Source of the DNA: Variovorax atrisoli 110B
GTDB taxonomy: Bacteria; Pseudomonadota; Gammaproteobacteria; Burkholderiales; Burkholderiaceae_C
DNA length: 64,000 nucleotides
Assembly (NCBI RefSeq): GCF_000382045.1
Contig: NZ_KB907451.1
Coordinates: forward strand, 248,001-312,000
Direction: 5' to 3'
Shown here: positions 34,774 through 42,011 of the stretch, one piece after another
Layout of the letters: each line of letters opens with the position of its first letter
How positions within the stretch are numbered: the first letter of the stretch is position 1
The notes under the pieces: model-generated
Databases searched by the model: none
What the model saw: only the letters and a program-made list of their open reading frames with translations
What the model was told of the DNA's origin: nothing
Made by a program: the position numbers and the translations under genes

Positions 34774-35742
34774 TCATACGACACCGCCGTGCTGGATAGC
34801 GATGAGCATTGATCTCACCTTTTTCGACCCGCCCCTGACCGCGAACGCCACTGGTGTTTGACCGTCGAGCAGTTTGTGTGGCTTGTTTAGCCAAGCCTGC
34901 GCCGCTGCGCCGAAGACCCTAGTGGCGAGCTCCAGCAAGTCTTGTGGAAGAGCTTCTGATTCAGTCTCCGCCCGTGAGTCCAGCGGCCACGCCAGGTGCG
35001 AGCCCATGTCGACCCCGAAGGCGCGGAACGGTGCAGCAGTGCTCATCAAGCCTTCGACGACATAGTCGATGTTCTGATGGTGATGACCGTGGACTACGAG
35101 CTGAACGCCAAGCATCTCGGCGAGTTCGTCGATCGCTCGCCAGCCGTGCGGGTGCGCACCCGGCGCCTCGTGCGTCACCAGGATGTCGGCGGGGCCGCTG
35201 CGCAGCAGCCGCAGGTAGTCGACCGGGAAGATGGAGGATCGGTGCTTGCGGGAAATATCATCGCGCCATCGTTCCTCTCGCTTCATGGCTCGACGCATGG
35301 CATCGCTCGACTGGAACGCAGCCTTCTCGACCGGCTGCCGCGGATCCCAGATCTTGGTGCGGAAGATGCCGCCCAGGCCCGCGACCTTGTACCCGGCGAT
35401 CTCGACGATGCGCCCGTGCAGGTTGCGGTCGGCGAGCTCCGATCCCCACAGGTTGTCGTAGTCGGCATCTGTGTCGGTGTCATGGTTCCCGTGGATGAAC
35501 CAGACCTCAGTGTGATTCAGGATTGGGCTCAACTCAATGTGCAGCAGTTGGCGCGCCTGGATGTCGCCCAGGAGCACGATGGCCTCAGGACGGCAGTGCT
35601 CGACTGCGGCAACCACGGACTCGAGATCGCCGTGGGGATCGCCGAAGAACATCAGCTTGGGCGCCGACTGCTTGCGCTCGGATTGCGCCTGAAGGTTCGG
35701 CGAGATGCGCGGTGTCATTTCATTTGCCGAATGGCGGCTCAT
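34774..35742 (-). CDS. Metallophosphoesterase fused to a ParS/MbcA-type toxin-binding domain
   Basis: A 322-residue protein of two parts. Residues about 30-230 are a metallophosphoesterase with FFGDPHGD, LLGDIQ, IHGNHDTD, VTHEAPG and VHGHHHQ. Residues about 265-322 (RVFGAAAQAWLNKPHKLLDG, then QTPVAFAV and a final AIQHGGVV) match the MbcA/ParS/Xre antitoxin toxin-binding domain (DUF2384 type). This domain normally holds RES or ADP-ribosyltransferase toxins, yet no such toxin gene is in the window. Stop and start overlap the HAD gene upstream (ATGA), and 31 bp separate it from the next HAD gene. The fusion is unusual. Confidence 0.8.
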   Translation of the reverse strand: MSRHSANEMTPRISPNLQAQSERKQSAPKLMFFGDPHGDLESVVAAVEHCRPEAIVLLGDIQARQLLHIELSPILNHTEVWFIHGNHDTDTDADYDNLWGSELADRNLHGRIVEIAGYKVAGLGGIFRTKIWDPRQPVEKAAFQSSDAMRRAMKREERWRDDISRKHRSSIFPVDYLRLLRSGPADILVTHEAPGAHPHGWRAIDELAEMLGVQLVVHGHHHQNIDYVVEGLMSTAAPFRAFGVDMGSHLAWPLDSRAETESEALPQDLLELATRVFGAAAQAWLNKPHKLLDGQTPVAFAVRGGSKKVRSMLIAIQHGGVV

Positions 35743-36230
35743 CGGCCGGCGGCGAATCGCAGGAAGTGCGCGCGCAGTTCCTGGAAGCTGTCCTGGTCGA
35801 ACGCCCGCTTGGGCTCGGTGAACACGAGCCGCGTGAAGCCAGCTTCAAAGCTCTCAGGCCAATCGTCAAGTGCGACCCACTCTGCGTCCCTGCGGCCGTT
35901 CCCCTCGAGCCAGGCCTGGATCTCCAGCTGGCGCCGGTGCTGGACGGCCGCGTCGGGATCGAGCTGTGGCGTGGCTCCGATGATCCGATGCCGGATGTCC
36001 TCGCTGAAATACCGCTGCAGCTGCTCGACACTCTCGGCCAGGCGCCAATCCGAGGAGATGACGACGTCGACAGATCTGAACTCCCGAAGCAGTTCCTCCA
36101 GCAGCGGCAGATGGCTGAAGAACCTGCTGCTGAACGAGTAGTCGGTCTCGACGGGATGAAGAACACCATCGACATCCAGGAACAGCAAGTCACTGGATTC
36201 ATCAGTGTGGGTGGTGCGCGGGGATGTCAT
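35739..36230 (-). CDS. HAD-superfamily phosphatase (HAD_SAK-like), copy 1
   Basis: A 163-residue protein starting at ATG 36230, inside an ATGA overlap with the ParS-like gene. Motifs: LLFLDVDGVLHP (motif I), VVISSDWR (motif II) and WVALDDWPE. It is paralogous to the HAD protein at 34293-34742. The overlap-coupled order ParS-like, HAD, phosphoesterase-ParS suggests a multi-protein complex or balanced expression. Likely cytoplasmic phosphatase; substrate unknown. Confidence 0.78.
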   Translation of the reverse strand: MTSPRTTHTDESSDLLFLDVDGVLHPVETDYSFSSRFFSHLPLLEELLREFRSVDVVISSDWRLAESVEQLQRYFSEDIRHRIIGATPQLDPDAAVQHRRQLEIQAWLEGNGRRDAEWVALDDWPESFEAGFTRLVFTEPKRAFDQDSFQELRAHFLRFAAGR

Positions 36231-36442
36231 CCAACAAACCCAGCCTGGATGGACTCCAGAAGATTGAGTACATCGGCGGCCCACCCTTCGGCTACCAGCG
36301 ACTCAGCGGTCCTGTTGTCAAACAGCGCGAGTGGCTCGTTTCTGTACCAGAGGACGGCCGCCACGAGGTCCCCGCCCGAGACCGCAGTCGCGGCAGCCAG
36401 CACTTGCTGGATCGCACGGGTGGATGACAGGATGTCACTCAT
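36227..36442 (-). CDS. Small ParS/MbcA-type antitoxin-like protein
   Basis: A 71-residue protein. Its C-terminal half (RNEPLALFDNRTAESLVAEG ... VLNLLESIQAGFVG) has the W...P...F.grTa.eLv..G...V...L..i..G pattern of the MbcA/ParS toxin-binding domain. The N-terminal half is a short helical lead without the usual Xre helix-turn-helix. It overlaps the neighbours on both sides by 4 bp. It may bind one of the phosphatases or an unlinked toxin. The second ParS-like domain of this operon is fused to the phosphoesterase at 34774-35742. Confidence 0.7.
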   Translation of the reverse strand: MSDILSSTRAIQQVLAAATAVSGGDLVAAVLWYRNEPLALFDNRTAESLVAEGWAADVLNLLESIQAGFVG

Positions 36443-37269
36443 AGCTCGACCACCAACCCTGGGTCGAACTGCTTGTTTTCATGGTCTCGACCATCTCGCA
36501 CGTACCCTCGCGGGTTGCACACCACCCGGCAATTGCCGACGCCATAGCTATGGCTCTCGTGGAGGTGGCCGTGCACCCAGAGTGACGGCACTTCGAAGAA
36601 GGAGTCTGGAAGCTCGCTTACGAAGGCCGGGGACAGCCAGTTGGACTGATAGTGCGGCGCGAGCGAATTCCGGTGCGGGGCATGGTGAGTCACGACCACC
36701 GTTGGCCCTGCAAAGGACTCGGCCAGCTTCTGGGCCAGCCACGCACGATCGCTCAGATGGAGTGCCCGTGTGTCCTCGGGCGTCAATCGCCGCTTCTTGG
36801 GTTTGGCTGCCGCCTGAGCTTCGGACGGTTCCGGCACCTCGGCCCACCGGATGGACGAGTAATCGTTGAGATGGATCTTGGCCGTCTTCATGGCCCGCTC
36901 GGCGTCGACCAGAGACCCCGCCTTGGTCTGGATCGACAGTTCGAAGTCGCTCCACAGGGTGCAGCCCAGAAATCGGACGCCGGCGATCACGGCCTCGCCC
37001 GGTGCCAGGAGATGCACGTTGCACGACCTCGCGGTGAGCGCCATTTCCTTGAGCGAGGTCTGGTAGACACCTTCGTAGTACTCATGGTTGCCGGGCACGA
37101 ACAGGATGGGGGCTGTTTCCCCAAAGTTTCCCGGCCGGCGAGCCCAGCGCATGGCCTTGGAGCCGGGCACGAAGATGTCCCCGGCAAGGATCACGACGTC
37201 GTAGTCGATCTTCGGGACGTTGAAGATGCCGAACTCAAGGTGCAGGTCCGAAAGGATGAGCAGTTTCAC
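36439..37269 (-). CDS. Metallophosphoesterase (copy 1 of a paralogous pair)
   Basis: A 276-residue calcineurin-like phosphoesterase with all metal motifs: SDLHLEF, LAGDIFVPG, PGNHEYYEG, VVTHHAPH and VHGHLHESH. It is full-length similar to the copy at 33478-34296, but carries a basic insertion at about residues 157-170 (AAAKPKKRRLTPED). It overlaps the ParS-like gene by 4 bp and lies 28 bp after the membrane protein gene at 37298. Cytoplasmic. It may act on cyclic nucleotides, RNA ends or other phosphodiesters; the sequence does not decide. Confidence 0.88.
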   Translation of the reverse strand: MKLLILSDLHLEFGIFNVPKIDYDVVILAGDIFVPGSKAMRWARRPGNFGETAPILFVPGNHEYYEGVYQTSLKEMALTARSCNVHLLAPGEAVIAGVRFLGCTLWSDFELSIQTKAGSLVDAERAMKTAKIHLNDYSSIRWAEVPEPSEAQAAAKPKKRRLTPEDTRALHLSDRAWLAQKLAESFAGPTVVVTHHAPHRNSLAPHYQSNWLSPAFVSELPDSFFEVPSLWVHGHLHESHSYGVGNCRVVCNPRGYVRDGRDHENKQFDPGLVVEL

Positions 37270-37297
37270 GTCAGCAGGTCCATTCTCAGAACGGCAC

Positions 37298-37741
37298 TCA
37301 AGACATCAGGATCGAGAGCTTGGCGTTCCATGTCTTGCCATAGGACATGGAAGGCACGGCGACGCGGATCGTCGGGCGATCGAAGTCATTGGTCTCGAAG
37401 AGGAAATGCACGTGCTGAAAGCGCCACATCGCCGGTTGCCTGAAGTCTTCGGTCCACAAGAGCTGCCAGGTCCGGAAGTAGTCGAAGTCGACTGTCAGGG
37501 CGGACTTTCCACGAAAGACGATGCAGGCTTTGCGTGCATCGGTGTCGAACAGGATGCTGGTTCCGTCCCAGTCGCCCAGCATGCGTCGGGGATCGACCGG
37601 GAAGAAGGTCGCGCCGGCTGCGTGGCCTTGTTCCCGCAGCATTTGCTCGCGTCCAGTCTGGATCGAACGAGGCGATGCGATCCAGGCCCAGTAGAAGAGA
37701 GCCACGGCGACGGCGAGCATTGCCAGGAGGGGAAGCGTCAC
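37298..37741 (-). CDS. Membrane-anchored hypothetical protein heading the phosphoesterase operon
   Basis: A 147-residue protein from GTG 37741, chosen because GGAGG lies 7 bases before it. A longer version from TTG 37876 (192 residues) would add a basic cytoplasmic tail. The N-terminus is a TM helix (LPLLAMLAVAVALFYWAWIA). The rest is a soluble domain with DWDGTSILFDTDARKACIVF and a W-rich block, possibly a beta-sandwich. No family recognised. The 28-bp gap to the phosphoesterase gene suggests co-transcription. Confidence 0.55.
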   Translation of the reverse strand: MTLPLLAMLAVAVALFYWAWIASPRSIQTGREQMLREQGHAAGATFFPVDPRRMLGDWDGTSILFDTDARKACIVFRGKSALTVDFDYFRTWQLLWTEDFRQPAMWRFQHVHFLFETNDFDRPTIRVAVPSMSYGKTWNAKLSILMS

Positions 37742-37937
37742 GACTGAGCCTCCAGGCGCCACCGTGAAAGACCACTGCTTTTCTTTACGGCGCCGCCGAT
37801 ATTCGCGGCCGTGCTCTCGACTGAAGGTTGTGTCGGTTCTGTTCTCATTCCTCGTCCTGTTCTGTATCCGCAGCAAAAACGATCCGGCCTTGACCGAGAG
37901 CTGCTGCTGGCCGAATCACTTCGGCCCGAGATTCGAA

Positions 37938-37960
37938 GAATAGTCGAATTTCCACTATTC
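37938..37960. promoter_or_regulatory. Operator-like palindrome in the divergent promoter region
   Basis: A perfect inverted repeat, GAATAGT-N9-ACTATTC, in the spacer between the XRE regulator (plus) and the phosphoesterase operon (minus). Its place and symmetry fit a dimeric HTH protein. Binding by the neighbouring XRE protein is inferred. Confidence 0.5.
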
Positions 37961-37980
37961 CATAACGAACTTCAGGGTGC

Positions 37981-38000
37981 GAGCCACAAGGACGTGGCTC
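37981..38000 (+). promoter_or_regulatory. Inverted repeat enclosing the ribosome site of the XRE gene
   Basis: A perfect 7-bp repeat, GAGCCAC-AAGGAC-GTGGCTC, ends exactly at the base before ATG 38001. The AAGGA ribosome site lies in the loop. It could be a DNA operator for autorepression or an RNA hairpin that limits translation. Confidence 0.55.
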
Positions 38001-38276
38001 ATGCAGAAAACGATTTACAGCCGGCAAAGCAAGCTGGTGACTACTCTCCTACGAGAGTTCAGGCAAGCGAGGGAAATGACCCAAGTGGAGTTGGCGAAGA
38101 AACTCGGCATGACCCAAAGTGACCTCAGCAAAGTTGAGCGCGGAGCCCGACGTATCGACTTTGTTGAGTTGCGGCACTGGGCCGCCGCAGTGGGTATCGA
38201 TATGGGACTCTTCGTCGCTGAGTTTGAGGCGAGGCTCGACGCGGCGTCGGTGGCTGCTCGCGGGCCTCATGGCTAA
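38001..38276 (+). CDS. XRE-family helix-turn-helix regulator
   Basis: A 91-residue protein. The HTH spans about residues 20-62: MTQVELAKKLGMTQSDLSKV then ERGARRIDFVEL, the classic Cro/C1-type pattern. The start at 38001 was preferred for its AAGGA site. A GTG at 37977 would add 8 residues. It is divergent from the membrane protein-phosphoesterase operon and next to palindromes that could be its operators, so it likely represses itself and that operon. It is the last gene before the right transposon end. Confidence 0.85.
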   Translation: MQKTIYSRQSKLVTTLLREFRQAREMTQVELAKKLGMTQSDLSKVERGARRIDFVELRHWAAAVGIDMGLFVAEFEARLDAASVAARGPHG

Positions 38277-38420
38277 CAGCAGTCCGGAATGCAGAGGCCG
38301 CGGGGCGATATCACGTCAAGAGGAGTTCGAGTTGCTGAGGCGGTGGTCACTTTCGCCGTGCGTGAACTCGCCCCTGTCACCTCAAACTGGTCCATCGGGA
38401 TGGAAGAGGAGGCGCCGCTA

Positions 38421-38486
38421 GTTAAGAACTAAATTTTGCGGGAAAGGACTTAATTTTTCGGTAAAGAACTCTATTTGGCGGAGGCA
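38421..38486. repeat. Right transposon end: 20-bp tandem sites plus terminal inverted repeat
   Basis: Motif copies GTTAAGAACT (38421-38430), GGAAAGGACT (38441-38450) and GTAAAGAACT (38461-38470) are spaced exactly 20 bp. They are in inverted orientation to the left-end motifs. The terminal repeat covers 38455-38486 and ends in CA, next to the GCCGC duplication at 38487-38491. Closely packed sites on one end and dispersed sites on the other match Tn7-type ends. Confidence 0.87.
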
Positions 38487-38574
38487 GCCGCACTGCCATG
38501 GCCTCGAAGGTATTGGCGCGATTGCTCCTGAAAAAGCCGGCTGGATCGAATGCTTTGTGAAGCCGGTCTTCATA

Positions 38575-39558
38575 ATGGCCACCATGTCGCCCGAACTGCT
38601 TCCGGCCATCGCCGCCTTCGCCCGCGTGGCGCACCACGCCAGCTTCACGCGCGCCGCCGAGGAGCTCGGGGTGTCGCCATCGGCTCTCTCGCAGACCGTC
38701 CGTACGCTGGAGCAGAAGCTCGGCGTGCGGCTGCTGGACCGCACCACGCGGCGCGTCGGCGTGACGGAGCTGGGGCAGCAGTTCCTCGCGGGTGCGCAAC
38801 AGGGCCTGGCCGCGCTCGCGCAGGCGGTCGAGGGCATCGACGAGGCGCGCGACAGGCCGGCAGGGTTGCTGCGCCTGAACGTCTCGCGCGTGGCGGCGGA
38901 ACTGCTCTTCTTCCCGCACTTCGGCGCGTTCGCCGATGCCTATCCGGACATCACGCTCGAGTTCGTCTGCGACAACCGCATGGTCGACCTCGTGGAAGGC
39001 GGCTTCGACGCCGGCATCCGCCTGGGCGAGAGCCTCGCGCAGGACGTGGTGGCCGTTCCGGTGGGCGGGCCGCTGCGCATGGTGACGTACGCGGCGCCCA
39101 GCTACCTGAAGGGGCGCAAGCCGCCGCGCACGCCCGAGGACCTGCGCGAGCACCGCTGCCTGAACTACCGCCTGACCACCGGCGGCCTCTATCGCTGGGA
39201 ATACGCGCAGGACGGGCGCGTGCTCGACGTGGAGCTCGCAGGCCCGCTCGTCAGCAACGACGCAGACCTGCTGCTCGCGGCCGCGCGCTCGGGCGCGGGC
39301 ATCGCGACGTCGTTCGAAGGAGCGGTGCGGGAGGACTTCGCGAGCGGCCGCCTCGTGCCGCTGCTGGAGCCCTGGTGGCCGACCTTCCCGGGCTTCTATC
39401 TCTACTACCCGAGCCGCGCGCAGATGCCGCGCAAGCTGCGGGTGTTCATCGACTTCCTGCAGGCGCGGCACGCGCCGCCGCCGGTGTCGCAGCGGGCGGT
39501 CAAGCCCGCATCAGCGCCTCGATCTCGTCCGCCTTCACCGGCACGCCGCGCGAGATGA
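38575..39558 (+). CDS. LysR-family transcriptional regulator
   Basis: A 327-residue regulator. The winged HTH reads FARVAHHASFTRAAEELGVS, then PSALSQTVRTLEQKLGVRLL, and is followed by an effector-binding domain (RVAAELLFFPHFGAF, GFDAGIRLGESLAQDVVAVP). Starts at 38557 (GTG), 38575 and 38584 (ATG) are all possible; the last also fits typical LysR spacing. It was originally divergent from the aldo/keto reductase at 18073-19140, probably its target, before the transposon landed between them. Its 3' end overlaps the convergent pepP gene by 59 bp. Confidence 0.88.
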   Translation: MATMSPELLPAIAAFARVAHHASFTRAAEELGVSPSALSQTVRTLEQKLGVRLLDRTTRRVGVTELGQQFLAGAQQGLAALAQAVEGIDEARDRPAGLLRLNVSRVAAELLFFPHFGAFADAYPDITLEFVCDNRMVDLVEGGFDAGIRLGESLAQDVVAVPVGGPLRMVTYAAPSYLKGRKPPRTPEDLREHRCLNYRLTTGGLYRWEYAQDGRVLDVELAGPLVSNDADLLLAAARSGAGIATSFEGAVREDFASGRLVPLLEPWWPTFPGFYLYYPSRAQMPRKLRVFIDFLQARHAPPPVSQRAVKPASAPRSRPPSPARRAR

Positions 39559-40900
39559 GTTCGCAGCCGGTGGCGGTGACGATCGCGTCGTCCTCGATGC
39601 GGATGCCGATGTTGTGGAACTGCTCGGGCACGCCCTCGGCGGGGCGCACGTAGATGCCGGGCTCCAGCGTGAGAACCATGCCGGGGTGCAGGATGCGGCT
39701 CGGCCGGTTCTTGATGACCTCGTTCGACAGCGGGTCCTTGCGCTCGCTCACCTCGCCGACCTGCGTGGGCTCGACGTAGCTGCCGCAGTCGTGCACGTCC
39801 ATGCCGAGCCAGTGGCCGGTGCGGTGCATGTAGAACTGGAAGTAGGCGCGCTTGTCGATCACGTCGTCGACGCTGCCGACCTTGTTGGCGTCGAGCAGGC
39901 CGAAGTCGAGCATGCCCTGCGCCAGCACCCGCACCGCCGCGTCGTGCGGGTCGTTGAAGCGGTTGCCGGCCTTGGTGGCCGCAGCCGCCGCGTCCTGGCT
40001 GGCCAGCACCAGGTCGTACAGCGCGCGCTGCGGGCCGGTGAACTTGCCGTCGGCGGGGAAGGTGCGGGTGATGTCGCTGGCATAGCCGTCGAGCTCGCAG
40101 CCCGCGTCGATCAGCACCAGCTCACCCTTGCGCACGGGCGCGGCGTCGGCGCGGTAGTGCAGCACGCAGGCATTCGCGCCGGCCGCGACGATGGAGTAGT
40201 ACGCGGGGTACTGCGAGCCGCCCAGGCGGAATTCGTGCAGCAGCTCGGCGTCGAGGTGGTACTCGCGGGCGTCCTTGTCCTCGCGCAGCATGCGGGCCGA
40301 CAGCTGCATCGCACGCACGTGCGCGCGGGCGCTGATCTGCGCGGCGCGGCGCATGATGTCCTGCTCGTGCGCGTCCTTGACCAGGCGCATCTCGTCGAGC
40401 GGGCCGCACAGGTCGCGTTGCTCGTCGGGGCACAGCGCGCCGTAGCGCACGCGCGCGCGCACCGATTGCAGCCAGCCGTCGACGCGGCTTTCCAGGCCCT
40501 TGTGGATGGCGAAGGGAAACCACACGGTGGCGCGGTTCTCCAGCAGCTTGGGCAGCTTCGCGTCGAGTTCGGTGACGGGGAAGGCCTCGTCGACGCCGAG
40601 TGCCGCGGGCGCCGCGTCGGGGCCCAGGCGGTAGCCGTCCCAGATCTCTCGCTCGATGTCCTTGGGCGCGCAGAACAGCGTCGAGCGGCCGTCGCCCGCC
40701 AGCACCAGCCAGGCGTTGGGCTCGGTGAAGCCGGTCAGGTAATAGAAGTAGCTGTCGTGGCGATACAGGAAGTCGGTATCGCGGTTGCGCGGCCGCTCGG
40801 GCGCGGTCGGGATGATGGCGATGCCGTCCTTGCCCAGTTGTGAGGCGAGGCGCGCGCGGCGCTCGGCGTAGATCGTGGTGGCGATGTCTGCTGCGGTCAT
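39500..40900 (-). CDS. pepP: Xaa-Pro aminopeptidase
   Basis: A 466-residue cytoplasmic M24 metallopeptidase that removes N-terminal residues before proline. The N-terminal creatinase-like domain includes RNRDTDFLYRHDSYFYYLTG, typical of PepP. The catalytic domain shows the metal ligands Asp in LIDAGCELDGYASDITRTFP, His in HRTGHWLGMDVHDCG, and Glu in LTLEPGIY and IGIRIEDD. The stop lies within the LysR gene end. The start overlaps the MurU-like gene by 4 bp (ATGA), so pepP, murU and speD form a coupled set. Confidence 0.93.
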   Translation of the reverse strand: MTAADIATTIYAERRARLASQLGKDGIAIIPTAPERPRNRDTDFLYRHDSYFYYLTGFTEPNAWLVLAGDGRSTLFCAPKDIEREIWDGYRLGPDAAPAALGVDEAFPVTELDAKLPKLLENRATVWFPFAIHKGLESRVDGWLQSVRARVRYGALCPDEQRDLCGPLDEMRLVKDAHEQDIMRRAAQISARAHVRAMQLSARMLREDKDAREYHLDAELLHEFRLGGSQYPAYYSIVAAGANACVLHYRADAAPVRKGELVLIDAGCELDGYASDITRTFPADGKFTGPQRALYDLVLASQDAAAAATKAGNRFNDPHDAAVRVLAQGMLDFGLLDANKVGSVDDVIDKRAYFQFYMHRTGHWLGMDVHDCGSYVEPTQVGEVSERKDPLSNEVIKNRPSRILHPGMVLTLEPGIYVRPAEGVPEQFHNIGIRIEDDAIVTATGCELISRGVPVKADEIEALMRA

Positions 40901-41634
40901 CTTGTTGGCGTGTTCAGTTGGGCGAGCCGTTCGGGGGTTCCCACGTCGGTCCAGGGGCCGGTGTAGAGCTCGGCGCTCACGAGTTCATTGTCCATCGCGG
41001 CGCGCAGGATCGGCGCCAGCGGGGCTTTGCGGCCGGCCGGGTTGCCGTTCGGGATGTCGCAATAGGGCGGCGCGAAGAGCGCCGCGCGGTACAGGCCGAT
41101 GGTCGAGAAGGTGTATTTCTGGTCGGCGGTGTTGAGCGCGAGGCCATCCGGCGAGAGGCCGAAATCGCCCTTGGGGTTGTGCGCGGGGTTGGGCACCAGC
41201 CAGAGGTGCGCGAGCCTGTTGCTGGCCACGAACCGGTCGACCGAGGCCTGCGTGAAGGCGAATCCGGGCGCGAATACGTCACCCGCCGCGACCCAGAACA
41301 CGTCGCCCAGCAGGGGCAGCGCGCGCACGATGCCGCCGGCTGTTTCCAGCGCACCGCCGAAGTCGCGGCCCTCGTCGGAGTATGAAATCGATAGCGCGGA
41401 ATGACCGCTCAACAAGGGTTTTGCGCCGAACCGTTCCGAAATCTGGGCGCCGAGCCAGTCGGTGTTGACGACCAGTTCGGTGAAGCCGCCGTCGGCCAGC
41501 GCCTCCATCGGCCATTGCATCAGGGGCTTGCCGTGCACCTCCAGCAGGGGCTTGGGGGTGGCATCGGTCAGGGGCCGCATGCGCTCGCCGCGCCCGGCGG
41601 CCAGGATCATGGCGCGCACCGCGTTGCCGCTCAC
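40897..41634 (-). CDS. murU: N-acetylmuramate alpha-1-phosphate uridylyltransferase-like nucleotidyltransferase
   Basis: A 245-residue protein from GTG 41634 (GTGA overlap with the gene upstream). It has the nucleotidyltransferase signature MILAAGRGERMRPLTDATPKPLLEV near the N-terminus, a GALETAGGI block and a WTDVGTPERLAQL end. This pattern fits MurU, which makes UDP-MurNAc from recycled MurNAc-1-P in cell-wall recycling. Other sugar-1-P nucleotidyltransferases are possible, but the short length (about 225-245 residues) favours MurU. An internal ATG at 41610 is an alternative start. Confidence 0.82.
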   Translation of the reverse strand: MSGNAVRAMILAAGRGERMRPLTDATPKPLLEVHGKPLMQWPMEALADGGFTELVVNTDWLGAQISERFGAKPLLSGHSALSISYSDEGRDFGGALETAGGIVRALPLLGDVFWVAAGDVFAPGFAFTQASVDRFVASNRLAHLWLVPNPAHNPKGDFGLSPDGLALNTADQKYTFSTIGLYRAALFAPPYCDIPNGNPAGRKAPLAPILRAAMDNELVSAELYTGPWTDVGTPERLAQLNTPTR

Positions 41635-42011
41635 GCCGCGACCCGTCCGCGCTGCAGCTCGTTGCGTTCGCTGTGCCGAGGCTGGAACAGCGACACCAGG
41701 CATTCCATCAGCGCATGCGCCTTGGCCGAGTGGTCGCCGCTGAAGTTGCAGACGTACACGTCCAGCGTCACGCCGCGCTGTTCGGGCCACGTGTGGATGC
41801 AAAGGTGCGATTCGGCCAGCAGCACCGTGGCGGTGACCCCGCCCGGGCCCTGTGGCGTGGCCGGGAAGCCGTGGATCAGCTTGCCCACCGCCTGCAGCCC
41901 GGCGGCCGCCACCGCCTTGAGGCAGACCGCGCCGAGGGCATCGCGATCGGTGAGCCACTGGGGGCCGCATTGGCAGTCGTGGAGGTCGGCGGTGAGGTGC
42001 AGCCCGTGCAT
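41631..42011 (-). CDS. speD: S-adenosylmethionine decarboxylase proenzyme
   Basis: A 126-residue bacterial-type proenzyme. The self-cleavage site is plain: LLAESHLCIHTWPEQ, where Ser after Glu becomes the pyruvoyl group. The family pattern continues with VYVCNFSGDHSAKAHALM, including the acid-base Cys. Start MHGLHLTADL. It supplies decarboxylated SAM for polyamine synthesis, the co-substrate of synthases such as the one at the left edge. Coupled by 4 bp to murU. Confidence 0.9.
   Translation of the reverse strand: MHGLHLTADLHDCQCGPQWLTDRDALGAVCLKAVAAAGLQAVGKLIHGFPATPQGPGGVTATVLLAESHLCIHTWPEQRGVTLDVYVCNFSGDHSAKAHALMECLVSLFQPRHSERNELQRGRVAA

Larger units (their letters stand above)
19198..38486. 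mobile_element. Tn7-superfamily-type transposon, 19,289 bp, without a recognisable transposase
   Basis: Both ends start 5'-TG and end CA-3'. The outer 32 bases (19198-19229 and the reverse complement of 38455-38486) differ at only two positions. Immediately outside, the same five bases, GCCGC, occur at 19193-19197 and 38487-38491, a target site duplication of the length made by Tn7, Tn5053 and Tn552 relatives. Internal motif copies near each end look like transposase-binding sites. Base composition falls on entering the element and rises on leaving it. None of the genes inside looks like TnsA/B/C, TniA/B/Q or another DDE transposase, so movement in trans is inferred. Confidence 0.88.
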
